Below are positions 1 to 5,080 of a DNA stretch of 5,517 bases, piece after piece; within the stretch, counting starts at the first letter, position 1, and every line of letters starts with the position of its first letter. The notes under the pieces were generated by a model. The model saw only the letters and a list, made by a program, of their open reading frames with translations, had not been told where the DNA came from and did not search any database. The stretch covers positions 1 through 5,517 of the forward strand of contig JAISQX010000003.1 of the NCBI GenBank assembly GCA_031273965.1, read 5' to 3'. The position numbers were made by a program, and so were the translations under genes. The stretch comes from Clostridiales bacterium. Lineage in GTDB: Bacteria > Bacillota > Clostridia > Christensenellales > JAISNN01.

Positions 1-721
1 AGACGCTCTTTTCATAGGAATATTCAGTCTTTATCTCCGCGCACATACCGTTTTGAAGAGTATAATATTCGGAACGCTTTCTACGAAGCATATCTTTGAA
101 ATGTTTTTTTACAATGATATTCGGGGAGGTAAAGATAATTTCTTCAGCCGCGGCTTCAAATATGATATCGACGTTTTCTCCGTTTAGCGCCAAAAGCATG
201 ATATAATCCCGATCGGCGGTCTTACCGGTTACCAAAAGGTATTGGCGGTTTTCGTGAGTCAAAACGCTTAGATTGACGTTCGACATTTTATCCGGCAAAT
301 ATTCGCAAAATATTTGCGGTCTTTGTATATTGTCCAAAAAATCGACTGCAAGCGCGTCGCGGCAACCGCATATAAAGGAAGCGCAAAAGCGCCTGCCGAG
401 CGAAACGTATTCGACGGCGCTCAAAACGACGTCGGGAACGTTTTGCATAACCGCGTGAGGTATGACGTCAAGTTCGTATATTTCGCCGCCCCAATCCGTT
501 AAGGACAGACAATCGGATATATTCGAGAATGAATTTTCTTTTATTACTATCCTCGCGGAAAACGACGGATAGTATTTTGCCCCGAATGGCATAAAGGACA
601 AAAACTCAAAGCAATATGTTCCCGAATCGGATTTAAGCGCATACGGTTTGCCGTCAAGGCATACCGAGTCGCCGTTCATGCGGATATGATAGTTTTTTTG
701 AGGAAGGATATAGATTGTCAT
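1..721 (-). CDS. Unrecognised protein, C-terminal end beyond the left edge
   Basis: I do not recognise this protein. The frame is open without a stop for 240 codons from ATG 721 to the left edge, so the gene is incomplete at its 3' end. Codon use after about base 690 matches the neighbouring genes (GAC, GGC, CCG, TCG, GCG), which supports real coding. The predicted protein is soluble-looking, with alternating beta-like segments and no clear signal peptide or membrane helix. It has a short N-terminal strand (residues 2-6), an NG turn near 16-17, aromatic-rich stretches at 36-54, a WGG at 77-79, a Cys-rich patch (C113, C118, C120, C139), and a basic patch at 204-216. The start is uncertain. The frame is open upstream to about base 880 with another ATG at 811, and there is an inner ATG at 679. 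None of the three has a good Shine-Dalgarno sequence. I chose 721 because sensible protein sequence begins there. No function is proposed. Confidence 0.72.
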   Translation of the reverse strand, partial: MTIYILPQKNYHIRMNGDSVCLDGKPYALKSDSGTYCFEFLSFMPFGAKYYPSFSARIVIKENSFSNISDCLSLTDWGGEIYELDVIPHAVMQNVPDVVLSAVEYVSLGRRFCASFICGCRDALAVDFLDNIQRPQIFCEYLPDKMSNVNLSVLTHENRQYLLVTGKTADRDYIMLLALNGENVDIIFEAAAEEIIFTSPNIIVKKHFKDMLRRKRSEYYTLQNGMCAEIKTEYSYEKSV

Positions 722-914
722 ACAATATTTTATTCTCGTATATCTCCGCCAATGCCTTTGTGTTAGTAAAAGTTCGTAAAATAGCTGATTTAATGATTCT
801 ACGGACTGCATCCGGAATTTCGTTGTGTTTTTCGGGACAATCAAAAGCCATAATTTGAGATAAGCCGTATTTTTTTAATATTACCGTAGGTTTTACGATT
901 CGCCGCGCATATAT

Positions 915-941
915 TTGTAACGCAAAAATAAGATATATATT
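915..941 (+). promoter_or_regulatory. Possible housekeeping promoter for feoB
   Basis: TTGTAA (915-920) and TATATT (936-941) resemble -35 and -10 hexamers, but the spacing is 15 bases, shorter than the preferred 17. The surroundings are very AT-rich, so a chance match is likely. Position is the main support: it lies about 55 bases before the feoB start and ahead of the leader hairpin. Confidence 0.25.
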
Positions 942-955
942 GAAATTATTGAGAC

Positions 956-970
956 GCGCCGATAGGGCGC
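956..970 (+). promoter_or_regulatory. GC hairpin in the feoB leader
   Basis: GCGCC (956-960) and GGCGC (966-970) form a perfect 5-bp stem around the loop GATAG, in an otherwise AT-rich leader. It ends 15 bases before the AGAGGG ribosome binding site. There is no T-run directly after it, so it does not look like an intrinsic terminator. It could shape translation or mRNA stability, but that is inference. Confidence 0.35.
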
Positions 971-997
971 TCCGTTTTATAAAAAAGAGGGAAACCC

Positions 998-3028
998 GTG
1001 CCTTTAAACATCGCGCTTGTTGGAAATCCCAACTGCGGAAAAACCACTTTATTCAACGCCTTGACGGGCGATAATCGGTATGTCGGTAATTGGCCCGGCG
1101 TCACCGTTGAAAAAAAAGTCGGCGAGGTAAAAAGTATTTTTTACGAAGCGAAGTCCGCGTACGCCGGAGAAAAATACTGCGCGGAAAAAAAAGAAAAAAA
1201 GATTTTTGTAACGGATTTACCAGGCATATACTCACTATACGCTTACGGCGCCGAGGAGGGCGTCGCGCGAGATTATATTTTTTCCGACGATTGCGGGTTA
1301 ATCGTAAATATAGTAGACGGAACAAATATGGAGAGAAATCTATATTTGACGCTTCAGCTCATAGAAACGGGCAAGCCCTTGATAATAGCCGTGAATATGG
1401 TCGACGTTTTAAACAAACGCGGCATAAAAATCAATTTTAAGCTCATGTCGGAGAGATTGGGAGCGCCCGTTTTACCCGTGTCGGCCGGAAAGGGAACAGG
1501 TCTTGAAGCGCTTATCCTCGCGGCGGAATCCGAAATATACGCTCGGGTTGGTGCGCCGGTTAATTTTTACGGAAAGGAATTAGGCGACATTATCTCTTCG
1601 GCGGAAAAAATTTTTTTTAAAGACAAAAAGGATTATGCGCGCTACAGAGCCGTAAAATATTTGGATATGGGAGAAACCGACGGGAAAGCGGACGAGTTTT
1701 GTTCTCATGAAAAAAAAATAGGCGAGTTAATAAAATTGCGGGAGATAGACAGAGACGCGCTTGTCGCTTCCGAGAAGTATGATTTTATCGTTTCACTGCT
1801 AAAACAAGCGCGTGCGGCGAAAGGCAAAAGGCAAACTCTTTCAAAAAAAATCGACGCGGTCGTAACAAATCGTTATCTTGCCGTTCCGATTTTTTTGTGC
1901 GTGATGTTCTTGGTTTTTTCACTGTCTTTCGGCGCGCCCGGACGGGCGATGAAGAGCGCTTTTGAATATTTGTATAATCAAACCGTATCGGACGGTTTGG
2001 CGCGCCTGCTTATAAAAATTGAGGTAAGTCAATGGCTGTACGGCGTTTTAATCGACGGGATAATAAGGGGAGTCGGTTCTGTTTTGAGCTTTTTACCCGA
2101 GGTTGCGTTGCTGTTCGTCTCTTTAACAATTCTGGAAGATTCGGGTTATATGGCGCGCGCGGCTTTTATAGCGGACAGACCGTTGAAAAAAATCGGCTTG
2201 ACGGGTAAGTCTTTTATTCCCATGCTTATGGGGTTTGGGTGCAGCGTACCCGCGTTGCTTGCGACAAGAACGCTCCAAAACGAAAGGCAAAGACGTTTGA
2301 CTATGGTTGTCATTCCTTTTATGTCTTGCGGCGCGCGTTTACCCGTGTATTCGGTTTTTACGGCGGTTTTTTTTCCGAAAAACGCGCCTTTTATTATATT
2401 TTCATTGTATTTACTCGGAATGATAACGGCTATGTTGTCGGCGTATATATTTAAAAAAATCGTTTTGAAAGACGATAAAACGGAATTTATTATGGAGCTG
2501 CCCGAATACAGGTTTCCTACGGTAAAAAATTTATTCCGTCATACGTTCGAACGTATAGAGGACTTCGCGTTAAAAGCGGGAACGGTTATAGTTCTATCCT
2601 GCGCGGCGGTTTGGTTTTTGCAAAATTTCGGTATGGATTTTAGAATGACGGACAACGCGGGCGAGAGCATACTCGCCGCAATAGGCGGATTTATAGCCCC
2701 TATATTCAAGCCGTTAGGCTTTGACGATTGGCGCGCCGTTACGGCGCTTCTTACGGGGATAACGGCGAAGGAGTCCGTGGTAAGCACGCTTGAAATACTA
2801 TTCGGATTATCAAAAAATCCCGCGTCGCTCGCGTCCTCTTTTACCGTTGCTTCGGCGTATTCGTTTTTGGTGTTTACGCTGCTTTATACTCCGTGCATAG
2901 CCGCGCTTGCGGCTCTTAAACGCGAAATGCAATCGAATAAATGGTTCGCCTTAACTCTGTGTTATCAGCTTGCGGCGGCATGGACGGCGGCGTTTTTGTT
3001 TTTTAAATTACTTCGGCAATTTGGATAA
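998..3028 (+). CDS. feoB: Ferrous iron transport protein B (FeoB)
   Basis: FeoB imports Fe(II) across the cytoplasmic membrane and is powered or gated by an N-terminal GTPase. The 676 residues show the full layout. G domain: G1 GNPNCGKTT (9-17), G2 threonine T36 in VTVEKK, G3 DLPG (73-76), G4 NMVD (133-136), G5 SAGKG (162-166). A helical spacer domain (about 180-285) follows, then a polytopic membrane domain from about 292. Conserved membrane motifs are GYMARAAF (383-390), GFGCSVPA (412-419), SCGARLPVY (443-451), ITAKES (588-593) and TPCIAAL (631-637). The GTG start at 998 is set by AGAGGG six bases upstream and by G1 falling at residue 9. It is somewhat shorter than E. coli FeoB, lacking that protein's long C-terminal extension. 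Between G2 and G3 there is a Lys/Ala-rich insertion of roughly 18 residues (about 47-69). No feoA is adjacent upstream. A FeoB-associated small protein follows 23 bases downstream. Confidence 0.97.
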   Translation: MPLNIALVGNPNCGKTTLFNALTGDNRYVGNWPGVTVEKKVGEVKSIFYEAKSAYAGEKYCAEKKEKKIFVTDLPGIYSLYAYGAEEGVARDYIFSDDCGLIVNIVDGTNMERNLYLTLQLIETGKPLIIAVNMVDVLNKRGIKINFKLMSERLGAPVLPVSAGKGTGLEALILAAESEIYARVGAPVNFYGKELGDIISSAEKIFFKDKKDYARYRAVKYLDMGETDGKADEFCSHEKKIGELIKLREIDRDALVASEKYDFIVSLLKQARAAKGKRQTLSKKIDAVVTNRYLAVPIFLCVMFLVFSLSFGAPGRAMKSAFEYLYNQTVSDGLARLLIKIEVSQWLYGVLIDGIIRGVGSVLSFLPEVALLFVSLTILEDSGYMARAAFIADRPLKKIGLTGKSFIPMLMGFGCSVPALLATRTLQNERQRRLTMVVIPFMSCGARLPVYSVFTAVFFPKNAPFIIFSLYLLGMITAMLSAYIFKKIVLKDDKTEFIMELPEYRFPTVKNLFRHTFERIEDFALKAGTVIVLSCAAVWFLQNFGMDFRMTDNAGESILAAIGGFIAPIFKPLGFDDWRAVTALLTGITAKESVVSTLEILFGLSKNPASLASSFTVASAYSFLVFTLLYTPCIAALAALKREMQSNKWFALTLCYQLAAAWTAAFLFFKLLRQFG

Positions 3029-3051
3029 ATAACGTTGAAGGCGGTGAAAAG

Positions 3052-3198
3052 ATGAGAATAATAGACATAATAGTCGTTTTGATAATAATTTGTGTTGCGA
3101 ATATACTTCGTTATTTAAAAAAAGACCAAGAAGAGTGGGGAGACCATAAGGGCAGCCCTTGCAAGGGTTGCCGCGGATGCGGAAAATGCAATCGGTAA
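3052..3198 (+). CDS. FeoB-associated Cys-rich membrane protein
   Basis: This 48-residue protein fits the FeoB-associated family (Pfam FeoB_associated). It has one N-terminal membrane helix (residues 3-18, almost all Ile/Val/Leu), a short charged linker (KKDQEEWGDHK), and a Cys-rich tail with C38, C41, C44 and C47 spaced C-x2-C-x2-C-x2-C. The tail would face the cytoplasm if the N-terminus is outside. Members lie directly downstream of feoB in many Bacillota and are thought to help Fe(II) transport or handling, possibly by binding metal through the Cys tail; the mechanism is not established. The ATG is preceded by GAAGGCGGTG. It starts 23 bases after the feoB stop and ends at a terminator, so it is surely co-transcribed with feoB. 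It is short enough that automatic annotation often misses it. Confidence 0.92.
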   Translation: MRIIDIIVVLIIICVANILRYLKKDQEEWGDHKGSPCKGCRGCGKCNR

Positions 3199-3200
3199 GC

Positions 3201-3246
3201 AAAAAGACACTCCTGCGCCGCATAAGTTTCGCGGGTGTTTTTCTAT
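3201..3246 (+). terminator. Intrinsic terminator of the feoB operon, possibly two-way
   Basis: The hairpin begins nine bases after the stop of the small Cys-rich gene. The left arm (3207-3217, ACAC..CC.GCG) pairs with the right arm CGCGGGTGT (3230-3238) with small T bulges, around a 12-base loop. A T-run (3238-3242) follows. An A-run (3201-3205) precedes the stem, so the minus strand also reads hairpin then TCTTTTTG. It could therefore stop leftward transcripts from the gene at 3436-3972, though 190 bases past that gene's stop. Confidence 0.72.
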
Positions 3247-3435
3247 TTTATTATAAGAGATGCGACTACTCGATTACGCATAATTTATTCCGCTATCGGT
3301 CGTTTATACGTTAGAATTAATTATATAACATACAGCATATTATTATTTGAGGATGCCGAGTTTATCCGCATAAAAATATTTAACTATATCATATAACGTT
3401 ATCGTAAAGTATGCGATTATTGCCACAGCGATTTT

Positions 3436-3972
3436 TTATCTACATCGCGGGGAGATATGCGTGTCGTCGTCGATGAGAAGTAAAAACGAAGTGTCAGCTT
3501 GGTGCCGTATATTTTTGCAAGAGAACGGCGCGCATGCTTCCGGTTCGCGTCCGATTATCCGTCCGCAAAAATTACAGCGGACAGCGCCGCATCCCGGGTC
3601 GCGCTGCTCTTCGCGAAAAGAGCCTCTTTCCGTATTGATTATATTTTGTCTTTCCACGCTTGTAGGACGGCGCGGCGCATTATTGCAGCCGCGCCTAAAG
3701 CCGCCTTCCGTAGTTGCGAAACCGCGTTCGAAATCTCTTTCGTTATTTCCGAAGCCTCGTCCGAAATCTCGGCGGGGTGCGTCTGAAAAAGCTCTCGGAT
3801 CTTCGTTATAAAAGGGTCTTTCGCCCCCTAAGCGGATATGCAAAGGAAAATCGACGGCGAAGCGTCTTATTACGGCATTGTCAGGCGTGCCGCTCCGCGA
3901 TTCTTGTATGATGCCGTAGTTTAATTTTATGCCGTCGTGATTAAAGTGCGGACCTCTGAAATATTCGGACAT
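3436..3972 (-). CDS. Unrecognised RGF-repeat, Cys-rich protein, possible late sporulation protein
   Basis: I do not recognise a family for this 178-residue protein. The start ATG at 3972 has AAGGAG six bases upstream, and a sigma-K-like promoter lies just before it. Residues 68-100 are three tandem 11-residue units of the form RDFxRGFxxxE: the first two are close and the third is degenerate. They match a 33-bp period in the DNA (3673-3771). The C-terminal part has C128, C133, C136, C147 and C152, including a C-x2-C-x10-C-x4-C pattern that could bind a metal or form disulfides. C96 lies in the third repeat and C177 at the end. The protein is rich in Arg, Gly, Phe and Asn, with no signal peptide or membrane helix. 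It is transcribed divergently from dpaA. Low complexity, Cys content and neighbourhood fit a spore coat or crust component, which is inference. Plus-strand frames across the same stretch lack comparable support. Confidence 0.75.
   Translation of the reverse strand: MSEYFRGPHFNHDGIKLNYGIIQESRSGTPDNAVIRRFAVDFPLHIRLGGERPFYNEDPRAFSDAPRRDFGRGFGNNERDFERGFATTEGGFRRGCNNAPRRPTSVERQNIINTERGSFREEQRDPGCGAVRCNFCGRIIGREPEACAPFSCKNIRHQADTSFLLLIDDDTHISPRCR
3673..3771 (-). repeat. Three 33-bp tandem units encoding an 11-residue repeat
   Basis: The units lie at 3739-3771, 3706-3738 and 3673-3705, read leftward. They encode residues 68-78, 79-89 and 90-100 of the unrecognised protein. Units one and two share R-D-F at positions 1-3, R-G-F at 5-7 and E at 11. 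Unit three keeps F at 3, R-G at 5-6 and, like unit one, N-N at 9-10. At the DNA level CGAAATCTC recurs at 3729-3737 and 3762-3770, exactly 33 bases apart. This suggests duplication followed by drift. Confidence 0.65.
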
Positions 3973-4006
3973 TTACGGCTCCTTATTTTTTTGGGAATGT
4001 CTTTTG

Positions 4007-4035
4007 CATTATATGAAAAGAGAGAAATCTTTGTT
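4007..4035 (-). promoter_or_regulatory. Sigma-K-like promoter of the RGF-repeat gene
   Basis: On the minus strand AACA (4035-4032) is followed by 16 bases and then CATATAATG (4015-4007). The known B. subtilis sigma-K consensus is roughly mACm, 16-17 bases, CATAnnnTA. The fit is full in the -35 and misses only the last -10 base. Transcription would start near 4000, giving a leader of about 28 bases that contains the AAGGAG ribosome site. CATATAAT also fits the related sigma-E -10, but the -35 suits sigma-K better. Confidence 0.5.
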
Positions 4036-4062
4036 ATCGTTTTGAATGAGGAATAGGCGGAT

Positions 4063-4091
4063 AACAAAATCTTTACGGATTACGTATAGTG
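4063..4091 (+). promoter_or_regulatory. Sigma-K-like promoter of dpaA
   Basis: AACA (4063-4066), 16 bases, then CGTATAGTG (4083-4091) has the same layout as the divergent promoter facing left, but with G for A at the second -10 base. Start of transcription would be near 4098, about 30 bases before the dpaA GTG. In Bacillus subtilis spoVF is transcribed by sigma-K in the mother cell, so the match is in the expected place. The mismatch keeps confidence moderate. Confidence 0.42.
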
Positions 4092-4127
4092 TTTATATAA
4101 AGAAATAATATCAAAAAGGAGGCGGCC

Positions 4128-4922
4128 GTGCAAATTAACGACTATTATTTTATCATCGACGTGCGCGGCGATAAGCGTTACGAGTATCTTTCGCGCAGCT
4201 TAAGGGAAATGGGCTATGACGTTTATGAATTTGACGCGGACAAAGAGAGACCGTTGAACGATAATAATGATAATATAATTTATATATTTCCGCCCGCCGC
4301 CAAGCTTACGGCGGAAGACGCCGAGAGTCTTGCGGGGGCTTCGAAGGTTTTTGCTTTTACGCAGAGTTCGGAAGTAACCGACGTGTTTGACAAGAAAGGC
4401 ATATGCTTTTTTAATGTGTTTAACGAGGAAAAATTCGCGTATAAGAACGCGCTGATAACCGCGGACGGAGCGCTTATGCTTGTCGCCCAAAATACCGAAA
4501 TAATTTTTTCGGATATGAAAATCCTTGTGGTGGGTTTTGGGCGGGTTGGAAAAGCTTTGTCAAAGATTTTTAAAGCGGTGGAGGCGAGGGTTGACGTGCT
4601 GACGTTCGATAGAGGAGAATGCGCGGCCGCCGTGCTTCTTTCCGACGAGCAATACGGCTCTTTTGAAAACGTAAAATTCGATACGTACGACGTGGTGATA
4701 AATACCGTGCCCGCCAGGCTGATAAACAGACATGTGATAGCAAAGTTTAAGGAAGGGGTTTTTTTATTGGAATTAGCGTCGGATCCCGGAGGGTTCGACA
4801 AAGACGCGGTTTATAAAAACGGAATAAATTTTTTGTACGCAAAAGGACTTCCGGCAAAAGTGGCGCCCGCGTCCTCATCCAAAATTCTCTTAGACGAGAT
4901 CATATCGTATTTGGATCTGTAA
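4128..4922 (+). CDS. dpaA: Dipicolinate synthase subunit A
   Basis: DpaA (SpoVFA) works with DpaB to oxidise the dihydrodipicolinate-pathway intermediate to dipicolinate (DPA), using NAD(P). DPA then accumulates with calcium in the spore core. The reaction occurs in the mother cell. The 264 residues have the family's two-part shape. The N-terminal DpaA domain (about 5-115) includes RGDKRYEYLSRSL (13-25) and NALITADGA (107-115). The Rossmann domain has GFGRVG (136-141) after a hydrophobic strand (ILVV), NTVPA (192-196), ELASDPGGFD (215-224) and GLPAKVAPASS (240-250), all recognisable in B. subtilis SpoVFA. It is shorter than that protein (297) mainly at the C-terminus. The GTG start is fixed by AAGGAGG at 4116-4122, five bases upstream. 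A sigma-K-like promoter precedes it. Unusually, dpaB does not follow closely but after 158 bases. Confidence 0.95.
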   Translation: MQINDYYFIIDVRGDKRYEYLSRSLREMGYDVYEFDADKERPLNDNNDNIIYIFPPAAKLTAEDAESLAGASKVFAFTQSSEVTDVFDKKGICFFNVFNEEKFAYKNALITADGALMLVAQNTEIIFSDMKILVVGFGRVGKALSKIFKAVEARVDVLTFDRGECAAAVLLSDEQYGSFENVKFDTYDVVINTVPARLINRHVIAKFKEGVFLLELASDPGGFDKDAVYKNGINFLYAKGLPAKVAPASSSKILLDEIISYLDL

Positions 4923-4925
4923 AGC

Positions 4926-4939
4926 CGGCGCATGCGCCG
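4926..4939. repeat. 14-base palindrome after dpaA
   Basis: CGGCGCATGCGCCG is a perfect palindrome starting three bases after the dpaA stop. As RNA it forms a 5-bp GC stem with a CATG loop. No T-run follows, so it is not a typical intrinsic terminator. It may protect or partly end the dpaA mRNA. Confidence 0.5.
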
Positions 4940-4984
4940 ATATGCCATAATAATAAACCGCATATATACTAAATTTACGATACG

Positions 4985-4996
4985 GAGAATATTCTC
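4985..4996. repeat. 12-base palindrome in the dpaA-dpaB spacer
   Basis: GAGAATATTCTC is a perfect palindrome with an AT centre, 85 bases before dpaB. Its form suits binding of a dimeric regulator better than an RNA hairpin. No regulator is identified from the sequence. Confidence 0.35.
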
Positions 4997-5015
4997 GCGA
5001 TTATTTAAATAGCTT

Positions 5016-5044
5016 ATGCGACGATATTATTCGTATGTTCGCAT
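5016..5044. repeat. Nested inverted repeat upstream of dpaB
   Basis: ATGCGA (5016-5021) and TCGCAT (5039-5044) form an outer 6-bp pair of arms. ACGA (5021-5024) and TCGT (5031-5034) form an inner pair; base 5021 is shared, so both cannot pair fully at once. An imperfect mRNA hairpin about 40 bases before the dpaB start is possible. Confidence 0.3.
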
Positions 5045-5080
5045 CCGACGACGGAGGCCGCCTCTAAAGGAATTACAAAA

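Larger units (their letters stand above)
722..997. other. Spacer between the left-edge gene and feoB (feoB leader)
   Basis: This stretch separates the leftward gene at 1-721 from rightward feoB, so it should hold both of their promoters. Towards feoB there is a weak promoter-like pair and a GC hairpin, listed separately. On the minus strand a 65-codon frame (654-851) covers half the spacer and overlaps the start of the left-edge gene. It lacks a Shine-Dalgarno sequence and is discussed as a finding rather than called as a gene. I found no convincing Fur box, although iron control of feoB would be expected from the family. Confidence 0.5.

Noticed and set aside
273..502. Short plus-strand frames within the left-edge gene
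   Set aside because: They overlap the 240-codon minus frame, have no ribosome site and show no recognisable motif.
926..950. AATAA...TTATT inverted repeat as a Fur box
   Set aside because: The arms are 14 bases apart and the centre does not match the 7-1-7 or GATAAT-type Fur pattern. Such pairs are expected by chance in AT-rich DNA.
3393..3402. ATAACGTTAT palindrome in the spacer after the feoB operon
   Set aside because: Ten bases in a strongly AT-rich stretch with no promoter nearby is weak evidence for an operator.
3461..3811. Plus-strand frame of 116 codons opposite the RGF-repeat gene
   Set aside because: It lies antisense to a minus-strand gene that has a strong ribosome site, a promoter match and an ordered repeat. 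The plus frame has no good ribosome site and low-complexity Ser/Arg/Pro content expected of a complement.
4280..4801. Minus-strand frame of 173 codons inside dpaA
   Set aside because: It is fully antisense to dpaA, whose family motifs are clear. Its Ser/Thr/Ala-rich content is typical of a shadow frame.
4946..4969. CATA-type sigma-K -10 candidates for a separate dpaB promoter
   Set aside because: CATAATAAT and CATATATAC both miss the downstream T, and no AACA-like -35 lies 16-17 bases upstream of CATATATAC.
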